A stretch of 64,000 nt of DNA from Verrucomicrobiota bacterium JB022 (GTDB lineage: Bacteria > Verrucomicrobiota > Verrucomicrobiia > Opitutales > Oceanipulchritudinaceae), in NCBI GenBank assembly GCA_030673845.1, contig JAUTCQ010000024.1:1-64000 (forward strand), written 5' to 3'. Made by a program: the position numbers and the translations under genes. Shown here piece by piece: positions 35,694 to 44,564 of the stretch. The notes under the pieces are model-generated. The model was not told the origin of the DNA, did not search any database, and saw only the letters and a list, made by a program, of their open reading frames with translations. Each line of letters starts with the position of its first letter. The first letter of the stretch is position 1.

Positions 35694-36497
35694 CTACGGT
35701 GCGGATACCGCGATGAAGGTATCGAGGTTGTCCGCCAGATAAGACCAGGAGATAAAGCCGAAGCCGTTCACGCCCCAGTGGCGGCCCCAGCTATTGCGAA
35801 AAATGAAGACGGTGTCTTCCAGCTTGCCTGTTTCATTCTGGTAGCCGACGAGGGCGACGGCGTGGTGGCCTGGGCCGGGCGGCTGCGTGTCGATCAGCAC
35901 GGCACGGCTCAGCCCGGCAGAGGCGGGCCATTTCGCTGACATCACAACGGGTTGGCCTTCCTGCAGGGCCTTCATCGCTGCGAGCATGGCGGCCTTGGGG
36001 TCTTCGGAGTTGCCCAGAAGCTTGTAATGCAGCTTTTGGCGCTGCCGGGCGTCGCGGAGCGCAGCGGCGTCGGGCTTGACGAGATCGGCCGAGCTGGCAC
36101 CGACGGTAGTCGGCATACGCTCATAAGTGCAGATGCCATGCTGGCGGATCGTGCCGTAGATCTCGGAAAAGTTGAACCCGGCGTCGCGCGCGCCCAGCTC
36201 CTGCACCGCCTTGAAGGGGTCTTCATTACGGTCGAGATAGGCGTGGTAGAGCACGTAATCTTCCGATAACTGCAACTGCTGACCGGTTTTCTGGTAGTGC
36301 TGGAATTCCAGACAGGTAACGACGGCAAAGATCAAACAGGAGGGGCGCATGCCTTGATTTTCGAGCCCGTAGATCAGCTCGGCATACTTGGCGCGGTGGT
36401 CGACCTCTTTTGGCATCCCACGCGGGAATGCCTCCGCCCAGCCTTGCGAGACAGAGATCAGGGCTAAAATGGAGAGGGCGACCAAGCGGAGCGGCAT
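35694..36497 (-). CDS. secreted papain-like (C1) cysteine peptidase
   Basis: A 267-residue protein with a signal peptide (MPLRLVALSILALISVSQGWAEA without a lipobox), so exported. The papain triad is visible: Cys54 in NQGMRPSCLIF, His212 in GHHAVALVGY and Asn235 in FRNSWGRHWG. The tryptophan usually following the catalytic Cys is Leu. There is no propeptide of the usual papain length, so regulation may differ. The ATG at 36497 is chosen because it begins the signal peptide; the frame continues upstream into the divergent promoter region and the NIF3 gene. Confidence 0.82.
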   Translation of the reverse strand: MPLRLVALSILALISVSQGWAEAFPRGMPKEVDHRAKYAELIYGLENQGMRPSCLIFAVVTCLEFQHYQKTGQQLQLSEDYVLYHAYLDRNEDPFKAVQELGARDAGFNFSEIYGTIRQHGICTYERMPTTVGASSADLVKPDAAALRDARQRQKLHYKLLGNSEDPKAAMLAAMKALQEGQPVVMSAKWPASAGLSRAVLIDTQPPGPGHHAVALVGYQNETGKLEDTVFIFRNSWGRHWGVNGFGFISWSYLADNLDTFIAVSAP

Positions 36498-36628
36498 GCC
36501 TCTTCTATCTTCGGTCAAACCGTCGCTTGCAATCGCTTTCAGCCGCAGAAATGAATTTTTAACCTCACCTCTTTCTGCAGATGCGGGAATCGCGTTGCAT
36601 TGGAGCACAGGCGTGCAAGGTTGGTGGC

Positions 36629-37384
36629 ATGGCAAAGCTCAGCGAAGTCCTCGCCTTTTGTGATCAACGCACCCGCCGACTCGAGATCCGCGATTTCCCG
36701 GGCGCTGAAAACGGTCTGCAGATCGAAAACAACGGCACTGTTACCAAGATCGGTGCCGCCGTCGACGGCGGGCTGGTTCCGATCCAGCGTGCCGCCGAAC
36801 AGGGGGTCGATTTCCTGATCGTGCACCACGGGATGTTCTGGAGCGGGATCAAGAGCATCTCGGGCAAGCATTACCGCAAGATCAAGACGGCGTTCGACGC
36901 CAACCTCGCGCTCTACGGGAGCCATCTGCCTCTCGACGCGCACCCGGAAATCGGCAACAACGCCCTGCTGGCCAAAGATTTGGGGCTGGAGCCCGACGAG
37001 CGCTTCCTGCCGCACGAGGGTGAGCCGATCGGGCTGCTGGCGCGCTGCCCATATGACCGCAACGAGCTGGCGCGCCGGTTGCAGCAGCTCTTTCCGGGGC
37101 CGTTCAAGCAGATCCTCTACGGTAGTGAAAACCCGGGGCGCGTGGCGATCCTGACCGGAAGCGGACGCAGTGCCCTGCCCTACCTCAAGCAGCACGGCGT
37201 CGATACCTTGGTGACGGGTGAGCTGCGGCAGGAGCACTTCACCCTCGCACAGGAGGAGGGCTTCAACCTGTTGATCGGCGGCCACTACCACACCGAGACC
37301 TATGGCGTGCGCGCTCTCGCGGCCGAAGTGGCGGCCAAATTTGGGCTCGAATGGACCTTCATTGAGACGGAGTGCCCGCTCTGA
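36629..37384 (+). CDS. Nif3-like dinuclear metal-centre protein
   Basis: A 251-residue Nif3/YbgI/DUF34 family protein. The metal-binding motifs are IVHHGMFW, SHLPLDAHPEIGNN and GGHYHTE, which together form the dinuclear site in the family. It is sometimes annotated as GTP cyclohydrolase I type 2, but the cellular role is not settled. The ATG at 36629 fits the family start (MAKLSEVLAF); upstream codons in frame lie in the divergent promoter region. It is followed after 43 bases by aroQ on the same strand. Confidence 0.9.
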   Translation: MAKLSEVLAFCDQRTRRLEIRDFPGAENGLQIENNGTVTKIGAAVDGGLVPIQRAAEQGVDFLIVHHGMFWSGIKSISGKHYRKIKTAFDANLALYGSHLPLDAHPEIGNNALLAKDLGLEPDERFLPHEGEPIGLLARCPYDRNELARRLQQLFPGPFKQILYGSENPGRVAILTGSGRSALPYLKQHGVDTLVTGELRQEHFTLAQEEGFNLLIGGHYHTETYGVRALAAEVAAKFGLEWTFIETECPL

Positions 37385-37427
37385 GTTGACTTGCCAGCGG
37401 AGCCTCCAGCCGCTTAAGGTGCTCGCC

Positions 37428-37853
37428 ATGAAGACCATCGCCATTGTCAACGGACCCAACCTGCACCGCCTCGGCCAACGCGAGCCGGGCGTCTACGGCG
37501 CAGGCACCCTGACCGATCTCGAGCGTCAACTGCGCTCCGAGGCCGAGGGGCTGGGCGTGGCGGTGCGCTTCTTCCAGAGCAATCACGAAGGCGCGCTGGT
37601 CGACCACTTGTGGGAACTGGCCGACGCGGGCGTAGCGGGCGTTGTCCTCAACCCTGCGGCCTACACTCACACTAGCGTGGCCCTGCGCGATGCGATCAAG
37701 GGCAGTGGCCTCAGGGTGATCGAGGTGCATATCTCCAACGTGCACCAGCGCGAGGAGTTTCGCCACCACTCCTACATCTCGGCGGTTGCAGCAGGCGTGA
37801 TCTGCGGCCTGGGCCTGCAGGGTTACTCGCTCGCGCTACGCGCATTGGCGTAA
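37428..37853 (+). CDS. aroQ: type II 3-dehydroquinate dehydratase
   Basis: A 141-residue enzyme of the shikimate pathway that dehydrates 3-dehydroquinate to 3-dehydroshikimate as a cytosolic dodecamer. The active-site lid contains GPNLHRLGQREPGVYG with catalytic Tyr23; the usual NLN reads NLH. Further motifs are FFQSNHEGALVDHL, NPAAYTHTSVALRDA and VEVHISNVHQREEFRHHS with the catalytic His. Length is typical. A weak AAGGTG ribosome-binding sequence precedes the ATG. Confidence 0.95.
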   Translation: MKTIAIVNGPNLHRLGQREPGVYGAGTLTDLERQLRSEAEGLGVAVRFFQSNHEGALVDHLWELADAGVAGVVLNPAAYTHTSVALRDAIKGSGLRVIEVHISNVHQREEFRHHSYISAVAAGVICGLGLQGYSLALRALA

Positions 37854-37910
37854 TAGATCCCCCAGGGGGGCGTTTAAGGCTCGCCCAATAAAAAAGACTG
37901 ATGAGAGCGT

Positions 37911-37926
37911 GGAGGGGAAGCCCTCC
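37911..37926 (-). terminator. hairpin downstream of the FecR gene, possible terminator
   Basis: GGAGGG-GAAG-CCCTCC is a perfect 6-base-pair stem with a 4-base loop in the 113-base gap between the convergent aroQ and FecR genes. Read on the minus strand it lies 40 bases after the FecR stop, and a TTTTTT run follows only after about 15 further bases, so it is a weak candidate. No other terminator is seen in the gap. Confidence 0.35.
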
Positions 37927-37966
37927 GGCTCGATCAGCCTTGGTAGAGTCAATATGCTCGCGCGAT

Positions 37967-39007
37967 CTAGCTCTCGATATCAGCCTGCGTTATGTCTTCC
38001 AGATCTCCCGGCAGGTCCGGCAAGTCGATGTCTTCGAATTCGTCATCGGTGCCGCTGGATGGACTCTGGACCTCCGTATCGTCTCCTCCTTCATTCCCGC
38101 CATCATCCGGGAGCAACGGATCCGAGAAGCTGGTATCAGGGTTGGTCTCGACCACAATATTACGGGACTGCTGCGCCTGGAATTGGATCTCCTGCCCGAT
38201 GCTGTTCGGCGTATAGGTGAGCGTTACATTCAGCGGCCCGGGGTTATTGCCCTGCTGAGTAGGAGTAAAGAACCCCGATTGGCCGCCGGAAATGTTAACC
38301 GTCTGATTATTGCCCCCTTGGGTGATGGTCCCATAGGGCCCGACATTATAAGTCACTCCGCCAGTAAATACATGGATGGATAGAGATCCGATCCTGTTCT
38401 GGAGGGCATTTACTCGCGCCTCGAGAAGACGAGCAATATTCGAATCGAAGTTGGCCAGGATGGATGGCGTGAAGGACGTATTTCGCACCAAATTGCCCGG
38501 CTGGAGCTGCACCGGGTTGATGATCGGAGTTATGTAAATCGTCTGAAAAAGAGTACCCCGGACGCCTGCGGTGCCAAGTGGGGTGTGGATTTGGTAGGTG
38601 GAGTCCCCGCGGAGCTTTTTGACGTCGGAGATGACGCTACCGTTGTACAGCTTGATCTGAACATCGCTAGGGGTCGTCTCTTGGGCGGCTTTCAATGATG
38701 CCGCCTCGTCGACGGTCTCTTGACGATTACGAACGATCTCGATCGTCGTCTCAGGCCGCAGGGTGGCGACCGTGCCGGTCGAGAAGAGGATGACGCCGGT
38801 GCTGTCTTCACCGGTCTGGAGGACTTCGCCCTCGTAAAGTTGACGCGACCCATCCAGCTGACGCTCCTCGCCCTCGGGGTTGAGCAATATGTAATCGCCC
38901 GAGACTTTGAGAAGGCGAGCGATGGCCGGCTGATCGGCGGCCGCAAAAAGCCCGGAAACAAGCCAGGCGAACAGGAAAACAGGCAGGATTGAACGGTTAA
39001 ATCTCAT
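37967..39007 (-). CDS. secreted FecR-domain protein with acidic C-terminus
   Basis: A 346-residue exported protein: signal peptide MRFNRSILPVFLFAWLVSGLFAA, then a FecR-like beta-domain at about 25-150 (SGDYILLNPEGEERQL, STGVILFSTGTVATLRP, STYQIHTPLGTAGVRGT). A longer beta-rich region follows, and the last 50 residues are strongly acidic (Asp/Glu, with Gly, Ser and Pro). It lacks the inner-membrane anchor and N-terminal anti-sigma region of true FecR, and no sigma factor or TonB receptor gene is adjacent. It is more likely a periplasmic or surface protein using the FecR fold. The ATG at 39007 begins the signal peptide. Function unknown. Confidence 0.75.
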   Translation of the reverse strand: MRFNRSILPVFLFAWLVSGLFAAADQPAIARLLKVSGDYILLNPEGEERQLDGSRQLYEGEVLQTGEDSTGVILFSTGTVATLRPETTIEIVRNRQETVDEAASLKAAQETTPSDVQIKLYNGSVISDVKKLRGDSTYQIHTPLGTAGVRGTLFQTIYITPIINPVQLQPGNLVRNTSFTPSILANFDSNIARLLEARVNALQNRIGSLSIHVFTGGVTYNVGPYGTITQGGNNQTVNISGGQSGFFTPTQQGNNPGPLNVTLTYTPNSIGQEIQFQAQQSRNIVVETNPDTSFSDPLLPDDGGNEGGDDTEVQSPSSGTDDEFEDIDLPDLPGDLEDITQADIES

Positions 39008-39137
39008 CGGCTGGGGACTTAATAGATTACCTGCAATTACAAACGATAGCAGCCGTCGCAGCAAGGCGAAAGCCTTGGTTTGCGCGTAAATCCATTGTAA
39101 GATTGCTCCGAATGTCGCATGTTGCGTAGTTTATCTC
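39008..39137. promoter_or_regulatory. divergent promoter region FecR / rsuA
   Basis: A 130-base gap between two divergent genes. On the minus strand TTGCTG, 17 bases, TGTAAT is a plausible sigma-70 pair for the FecR gene. A perfect hairpin CAAGGC-GAAA-GCCTTG lies at 39062-39077. No ribosome-binding sequence is seen before rsuA. Low confidence for the exact sites. Confidence 0.3.
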
Positions 39138-39866
39138 ATGCAAGAGTCCGTCCGTCTTCAGAAATACCTTGCCGAACAAGGGGTTGCCTCCCGTCGCAAT
39201 GCCGACCGCATGATCCTGGAAGGTCGAGTGGAAGTGGACGGCGAGGTGGCCGAACCAGGCACGAAGGTGATCCCCGGCAAGTCGGTGGTGAAACTCGATG
39301 GCCGCCGCGTGCTCGCCAAGCAACGCACCCACGTCACCTTGGCGCTGCACAAGCCCAAGGGCTACCTCTGCAGTCACCACGACCCTCACCACCAGCGCAC
39401 GGTATTTGAACTGCTGCCTCTGCCCCTGCAAAAGGAGCGCCTGCTGATCGCCGGTCGCCTGGACTTGGAGAGCGAGGGCTTGTTGATCCTGACCAACGAT
39501 GGCGACCTGGCCCAGCGCCTGACCCACCCAACCAATCGGGTGATCAAGCGCTACCGGGTGGAGCTCGACCGGACCTTCTCCGATGAGGACCGCGGTAAGC
39601 TGCTCAACGGCATCAGCTGGGAAGGGGAACGCCTCAAGGTAGAGCGGGTGATCACCAACACGGCGAAGGGCCCTGAAAGCGGCAAGCGGCTGGAGGTGCA
39701 CCTCGATCACGGTAAAAAACGTGAAATTCGCCGTCTTTTTTATGCACTGGGCTACGATGTGCGCTATCTTCAACGGTTTCAGATCGGCCAGTACTCCCTC
39801 AAGGGCCTCAGCGCCGGTGCTTTCCAAGTGCTCGGTCGCAACGAAATTCGCCGTTTGTTGAGCTGA
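39138..39866 (+). CDS. RsuA/RluB-family rRNA pseudouridine synthase
   Basis: A 242-residue enzyme with an N-terminal S4 RNA-binding domain (RLQKYLAEQGVASRRNADRMI, about 6-55) and the RsuA-type catalytic domain. The catalytic Asp109 lies in AGRLDLESEGLL, followed by LTNDGDLAQRLTHP and the C-terminal KREIRRLFYALG motif. It isomerises uridine in ribosomal RNA. I cannot separate RsuA (16S), RluB and RluE/F (23S) from motifs alone, so no symbol is given. Confidence 0.92.
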   Translation: MQESVRLQKYLAEQGVASRRNADRMILEGRVEVDGEVAEPGTKVIPGKSVVKLDGRRVLAKQRTHVTLALHKPKGYLCSHHDPHHQRTVFELLPLPLQKERLLIAGRLDLESEGLLILTNDGDLAQRLTHPTNRVIKRYRVELDRTFSDEDRGKLLNGISWEGERLKVERVITNTAKGPESGKRLEVHLDHGKKREIRRLFYALGYDVRYLQRFQIGQYSLKGLSAGAFQVLGRNEIRRLLS

Positions 39867-39901
39867 ACGCCTCAGGGGAATAACCTACTTATTGAATCGC
39901 G

Positions 39902-41509
39902 ATGATGGCAAAACGGCTCGCGCTCGCTGCAACCGTATTCCTTGGTATCGCCGGCTCGCTCCCCGGCGTCACCCTCTATATCGAACCCCGTACAGACAGC
40001 CCGGAGGTGATCGACGTCAGCCTGCCCAGCCGGCAGGTGCGCTTGACCGACGACTCTCCGCTCGACGTGCCGCGCGGTTGGGTGGGCGCCGTTTATGAAG
40101 GCCCCTGGTACGGATATATCAGCGCTACGACTCTAAATACGACGACAGGCATGCCCCGGCCCGGGACTCGAGTGCAACTGGAGCCCAACTCCCAGCTGCC
40201 CCCCATCGCTACGGTGCTGGAGGGCGATCAGGTTGAGGTGATCGACGGCAACCAGTGGTGGACACGCATCAAGCTGAGCAAGCCCGTTTACGTCTACTAC
40301 CCCGCGCAGGAAGAGGCAGAGGCCCAGAAGGAAGGGCGCAAACTGGCGTTCTTCAGCCTCCCCTGGGGGAAAAAGGAAGAGCAGGCGCCCGCCCGTGAAG
40401 CCCGCCCGGAGCCGAAGAAAGTCACGATCATGGTCGATGGCGTGCAAAAGGAAGTCGCTCCCGGCCAGTCCATCGGCTACAACCCACGCGGGGTGGCGGA
40501 AGAGATTGCCGAAATGCGTGGTACTTCCAACGGCAGCGGCGCCCCGCGCAGCCCGGATGGCAGCGGCCCCAGCTTCAACCTCAACCCCAACCAGCCGGAC
40601 GAGCCGCTGCTGGTCTATAATTCGCCCCTCAACGAGGAGCCCGCGCCGCAACCCGCTCCAGTGACGCCCCGCGCCACGCCTGCCCCGGTCGCATCCCCTA
40701 CGCCCGCCAGCCCATCGCGTCAACAGGTGCAACCGGCGCGCGACGACTTTTTTGTGCTGCCTGCTTCGACCGTCGAGGAAGCGTCGGCCACCACACCAGC
40801 CCGCCCGCCCCGCGCTCAAGTGGTCGAGGTGACGGAGCCGGTGATGGACGAAAACAACACGACCCCGCCCCCGGCTTCGATCACTGCGCTGGATGCGCCT
40901 CCGCCCTCCGCCCCGCGTAGCACGACCCGGAGCAGCACCTTCCAGCCGCAGCAGCCACAACCGGCCACGGCTTCCCGCCCGGCGCCCGCAGCCCCCGCTC
41001 CGCAGCCCGTTACGCCGGTGGCTCAGCCCTCTCGCCAACCTCAGGCGGCTCCGGCCCCCGTCGCACAACCGGAGCCCCGCCCGGCGGCAGGCGAAGTCCA
41101 GCGCGTGCGCGAAATCCAGCCGCGAATTTTTGCCTCGCCTGCCCCGCAATCGGGCCCCATCGCGCGCAACCAAAAAGTGCGGGTCGCCCCGCCGGTGCCG
41201 GATCCCTACCCCGTCAACCGCGAAGAGCCCCGGCTCCAGCCGGCCACGGGCGAAATCCACGACACCTTCCATGGCAAGCTCGTCCCCAGCTCGCGCAAAT
41301 GGTATGCCTTGCGCTACCCGAAGTATGCCTTCGAGCTGCAGAGCGAATCCGGAAAGCGCATCGCCTTTGTCGACATCTCGGGCGTGCTCATCCAGGGCAC
41401 CGTTAATGAGTATACCAACCAGCCGGTGGAAGTCTATGGCCTGTGGGATACAACAGATGAGGAAGGTATTGTGATCCGGGCTCGCAACATGCGCTTGATG
41501 GCTCCATAG
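39902..41509 (+). CDS. exported SH3-like, proline-rich hypothetical protein
   Basis: A 535-residue protein. An N-terminal signal segment (KRLALAATVFLGIAGSLPG) is followed by two bacterial SH3-like stretches (about 45-75 with RGWVGAVYEGPWYGYI, and 95-130 with ATVLEGDQVEVIDGNQWW). A low-complexity Pro/Ala/Gln-rich linker runs from about 240 to 440. The last 80 residues form a conserved-looking beta domain (GKLVPSSRKWYALRYPKYAFEL, IAFVDISGVLIQGTVNEYTNQPVEVYGLWD). The linker could span the periplasm or cell wall. I recognise no known family for the whole protein. The gene starts 35 bases after rsuA and 50 bases before folD, so a shared transcript is likely. Confidence 0.75.
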   Translation: MMAKRLALAATVFLGIAGSLPGVTLYIEPRTDSPEVIDVSLPSRQVRLTDDSPLDVPRGWVGAVYEGPWYGYISATTLNTTTGMPRPGTRVQLEPNSQLPPIATVLEGDQVEVIDGNQWWTRIKLSKPVYVYYPAQEEAEAQKEGRKLAFFSLPWGKKEEQAPAREARPEPKKVTIMVDGVQKEVAPGQSIGYNPRGVAEEIAEMRGTSNGSGAPRSPDGSGPSFNLNPNQPDEPLLVYNSPLNEEPAPQPAPVTPRATPAPVASPTPASPSRQQVQPARDDFFVLPASTVEEASATTPARPPRAQVVEVTEPVMDENNTTPPPASITALDAPPPSAPRSTTRSSTFQPQQPQPATASRPAPAAPAPQPVTPVAQPSRQPQAAPAPVAQPEPRPAAGEVQRVREIQPRIFASPAPQSGPIARNQKVRVAPPVPDPYPVNREEPRLQPATGEIHDTFHGKLVPSSRKWYALRYPKYAFELQSESGKRIAFVDISGVLIQGTVNEYTNQPVEVYGLWDTTDEEGIVIRARNMRLMAP

Positions 41510-41559
41510 AAGTCTCAACTAAAGTTATCTTTCGTTTATTCGATTCTACTGAATAGTTC

Positions 41560-42441
41560 ATGGCCCAACTGATCGACGGAAACGCCATCGCGGCACAAAT
41601 TGTGGAAGAATTGACGGTAGAGGTCTCCGCCTTGCCTGCTGATAGCCGCCCCTGTGTGGTTTTTATCCGGGTGGGTGAAGACCCCGCCTCGGTCTTCTAT
41701 GTCCGCAAAAAGGAAAAGACAGCTGCCCAGATCGGCATGACCAGCCGCGTGCAGGTCTACGAGCCCACGATCTCGGAAAAAGACCTGCTGGCCGAGATCG
41801 ACCAGCTGAACGCCGATCCGGACGTCCATGGCATTCTGGTCCAAGCTCCCCTGCCCGCCCACATGGACGAGCGCACGGTCTTCAACCGCGTGAGCCCCGA
41901 CAAGGACGTAGATGGCTTCAGCGTCGCGAACCTCGGGCGCCTCGTGCAGGAAGACCCGAACGCCTTCGTCGCCTGCACCCCTGCGGGCGTCGTGGAATTG
42001 CTGGCCCGCACCAATATCGAAACCCAGGGCAAGCACGTCGTTGTGCTCGGCCGCAGCCTGATCGTGGGCAAGCCCGCCGCCCTGTTGATGATGCGCAAGG
42101 GCCCGCTGGCGAACGCCACCGTGACCGTCTGCCATTCGCGCACCAACGACCTCCCGAGCATCACCCGCCAGGCGGACATTTTGATCGCCGCTATCGGCAA
42201 GGCGGAGTTTGTGACCGGCAACATGGTGAAGCCCGGCGCTACGGTGATCGATGTGGGGATCAACCGGGTCGAAGATGCGACCCAGAAGAAGGGCTACCGC
42301 ATCGCTGGGGACGTGAATTTTGCCGAAGTGGAGCCCAAGGTGGCCGCCATCACTCCCGTGCCCGGCGGTGTCGGGCCGATGACGGTTGCCATGTTGATGC
42401 GCAACACTTACAAAGCGTTCCAACTCTCGAAGCGCGCCTGA
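41560..42441 (+). CDS. folD: bifunctional methylenetetrahydrofolate dehydrogenase/cyclohydrolase
   Basis: A 293-residue cytosolic enzyme of one-carbon metabolism converting 5,10-methylene-THF to 10-formyl-THF. The catalytic Lys51 is in [12 protein letters not shown] (YxxxK). Further signatures are [26 protein letters not shown], the NADP-binding [18 protein letters not shown] and the C-terminal [20 protein letters not shown]. Its product is the formyl donor that the PKS formyltransferase domain would need, although proximity here is probably chance. No Shine-Dalgarno sequence precedes the ATG. Confidence 0.96.
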   Translation: MAQLIDGNAIAAQIVEELTVEVSALPADSRPCVVFIRVGEDPASVFYVRKKEKTAAQIGMTSRVQVYEPTISEKDLLAEIDQLNADPDVHGILVQAPLPAHMDERTVFNRVSPDKDVDGFSVANLGRLVQEDPNAFVACTPAGVVELLARTNIETQGKHVVVLGRSLIVGKPAALLMMRKGPLANATVTVCHSRTNDLPSITRQADILIAAIGKAEFVTGNMVKPGATVIDVGINRVEDATQKKGYRIAGDVNFAEVEPKVAAITPVPGGVGPMTVAMLMRNTYKAFQLSKRA

Positions 42442-42453
42442 AATACCTGAGCG

Positions 42454-43626
42454 ATGAAGCCCCCGCTTGTCCTGGTCGTCGATGACCAACCGATCAACGT
42501 TCGCCTCCTTGAGCGCAAGCTCGATCGGGTGGGCATGCGGGTGCACTCTGCCTTCAGCGGCGTCGAGGCTCTGGAACAAGTCCGGCAGGAGCGGCCCGAC
42601 GTGATCCTGCTCGACATCATGATGCCGATGATGGACGGCATCGAAGTGTGCCGACGGGTGAAAGAAGACCCGCAGACGCGCGATATCCCGGTTATCTTCA
42701 TCACTGCCAAGACCTCCAAGGAGGGCAAACTCGAAGGCCTCAACGTAGGTGCGGCGGACTATATCACCAAACCGATCGACCTCGACGAGACGGTGGCGCG
42801 GATCAGCACACAGCTGCGCATCCAGGAGAATTACCGCCAGAATCTCGAGTTGAGCAATCGCTTGGCCGAATCGCGCCGGCACGCCGCCGTCGCGCATGTG
42901 ACGGAGGGCATTGCCCACAACCTCAACAACCTGTTGGGCGTCGTGGTCGGCTACCTCGACCTGATGCGTGCGTCGCTCGACCACCGCGAACGTCTAGTGC
43001 GCACCAGCGACAAGCTGGACCAGGCCGTCAAACGCATGGTGGGGATCGTGCGCGAGCTGACGACGATCGCGGAGTTTGACCGGGTGCGAAAATCCGCCAT
43101 TCCGGTCCCTGCCGTGCTCCACAACGCGATCCAGCGTTTCAAGGCCGAGTATCAGGTGCCGGAAGCCGTGGTGGTGGTCAACAACCCGGTGGGCGATCTC
43201 TCGATCGACACCAACCAGGAGATGCTCGAAGACATTATCGGGCGGCTGTTGATCAACGCCTACGAGAGCTACGCCGATGGCACCCCGCCTACCGAACGCG
43301 GCCTCTGGCTGGAGACGAGCACCGAAAAGGGTGAATTTTGCGAATACCTGCGCGTGGTGGTGAGCGACCATGGCATGGGCGTCAAGGAAAGCATGGCCGA
43401 TACCGTGTTTGAGCCCTTCGTCTCGCGGCACCCAGCAGTGGGCCGCGGCATGGGCCTGACCATTGTCCGCCACGCGACCAACAGCCTTGGTGGCACGGTG
43501 AAGTTGGAAAAGCACCATGATGGGCAGGCTGGCACGCAAGCCGTCTTGCTGCACCCGATTCGCGATCCGCTGACCGATGAGTTCGATGTGCTGGCCAGCC
43601 AGCCCGACGATGCAAACGAGGCTTAA
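42454..43626 (+). CDS. response regulator receiver - histidine kinase fusion
   Basis: A 390-residue two-component protein. Residues 1-122 form a receiver domain with phospho-acceptor Asp54 (VILLDIMMPMMDG) and Lys107 (YITKPID). A short coiled segment leads to a HisKA-like helix with His155 in EGIAHNLNNLLG. The HATPase domain follows, with N box NAYESYADG, G1 SDHGMG and G2 GRGMGLTIV. It has no membrane segment, so it is a cytosolic REC-HK that may be fed by another kinase. No separate output regulator is adjacent. It starts 12 bases after folD. Confidence 0.9.
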   Translation: MKPPLVLVVDDQPINVRLLERKLDRVGMRVHSAFSGVEALEQVRQERPDVILLDIMMPMMDGIEVCRRVKEDPQTRDIPVIFITAKTSKEGKLEGLNVGAADYITKPIDLDETVARISTQLRIQENYRQNLELSNRLAESRRHAAVAHVTEGIAHNLNNLLGVVVGYLDLMRASLDHRERLVRTSDKLDQAVKRMVGIVRELTTIAEFDRVRKSAIPVPAVLHNAIQRFKAEYQVPEAVVVVNNPVGDLSIDTNQEMLEDIIGRLLINAYESYADGTPPTERGLWLETSTEKGEFCEYLRVVVSDHGMGVKESMADTVFEPFVSRHPAVGRGMGLTIVRHATNSLGGTVKLEKHHDGQAGTQAVLLHPIRDPLTDEFDVLASQPDDANEA

Positions 43627-43697
43627 CGCGCGATTTACGGCAGATTTGTTGCGTCCGTAGTTGCGGTCGTAGCCCAAAAGGCATTACCCCTTTGCGC

Positions 43698-44501
43698 ATG
43701 GCGAAGATCGCTTTCATTGGGGCCGGACGCATGGCAAGTGCCATCGTAGCCGGGTTGTTGCGTCACCGCGTGGCCGCGCCGGAGCAGATCATCTGCACCA
43801 GCGCAGCCGACAATACCGGGCCGGAGTTGGCGGAAAAGACCGGCATCGGCTACACCGAGAGCCTCGACGAATTGTTTGGCGATGCCGATACCGTAGTTCT
43901 CGCCTGCAAGCCCCAGCAGCTGGGCCAGCTGCCAGACAATGTGGCTGAGCTGGGCCGTAAGCGCCTGATCATCTCGATCCTGGCCGGCACCCCCATTGCC
44001 AAGCTGCAAAGCGTCTTCCCCACCGCTCGCAACATCGTGCGTGCCATGCCCAACACCCCCGGCCAGATCGGCGCGGGCATTACCGCCTACGCGGCCAGCA
44101 GCGAGCTCGACCATGAAGACGACCAGATGGTAAAGAGCATCCTCGATGCGCTCGGCGAAACCGTGACGGTGACGGAAGACCAGATCGACGCGGTTACGGG
44201 CGTCAGCGGCAGCGGCCCGGCGTACGTTTTTGAATTTGTAGCCGCCCTGCGCGATGCGGGCGTGGCGGCAGGTCTCGACGCCGAGCTGAGCTACCGTCTG
44301 GCGCTGCAGACCGTGCGCGGGGCCGGCGAACTCCTCAATGTGGTGCCGGAGACCCCGGAAACGCATCGCAATTGGGTATCGTCACCCGGCGGCACGACCC
44401 TCGCGGGCCTCGCCGTGATGGAACAGGCTGGCTTTCGCGAGCTGATGAAGCGCACCGTGCTGGCCGCCAAGCATCGGGCGGAAGAACTGGCCCAGGGCTA
44501 G
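43698..44501 (+). CDS. proC: pyrroline-5-carboxylate reductase
   Basis: A 267-residue enzyme performing the last step of proline synthesis, reducing pyrroline-5-carboxylate with NAD(P)H. Rossmann motif IAFIGAGRMASAIVAGLL lies at the N-terminus, followed by VVLACKPQQL and RAMPNTPGQIGAG. The ProC signature around VSGSGPAYVFEFVAALRDAGV and SSPGGTTLAGLAVME completes the family pattern. The ATG at 43698 is chosen over a TTG six bases upstream. Length is typical. Confidence 0.95.
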   Translation: MAKIAFIGAGRMASAIVAGLLRHRVAAPEQIICTSAADNTGPELAEKTGIGYTESLDELFGDADTVVLACKPQQLGQLPDNVAELGRKRLIISILAGTPIAKLQSVFPTARNIVRAMPNTPGQIGAGITAYAASSELDHEDDQMVKSILDALGETVTVTEDQIDAVTGVSGSGPAYVFEFVAALRDAGVAAGLDAELSYRLALQTVRGAGELLNVVPETPETHRNWVSSPGGTTLAGLAVMEQAGFRELMKRTVLAAKHRAEELAQG

Positions 44502-44524
44502 AGCGATTACAACCGTTACGACTT

Positions 44525-44555
44525 GCGGAGCAAAGGGACCGCCCCCAAGCTCCGC
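44525..44555. repeat. inverted repeat between proC and the ExoD gene
   Basis: A perfect 7-base inverted repeat GCGGAGC ... GCTCCGC with a 17-base loop that itself holds GGG and CCC, ending 9 bases before the ExoD start. No T-run follows, so it is not a classical terminator; it could be an mRNA structure shielding the downstream start. Confidence 0.35.
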
Positions 44556-44564
44556 CTCTGACTT

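Noticed and set aside
37890-37930. CTGATGAG sequence resembling a hammerhead ribozyme core followed by a hairpin
   Set aside because: The required CGAAA segment after stem II and the third stem are absent, so it does not form a hammerhead.
40133-41518. Long minus-strand frame rich in Arg and Gly opposite the SH3/proline-rich gene
   Set aside because: It is the complement of a Pro/Ala-rich coding region and has no domain features.
41536-42984. Long minus-strand frame opposite folD and the response regulator
   Set aside because: Both plus-strand genes are certain, and the antisense product has no family resemblance.
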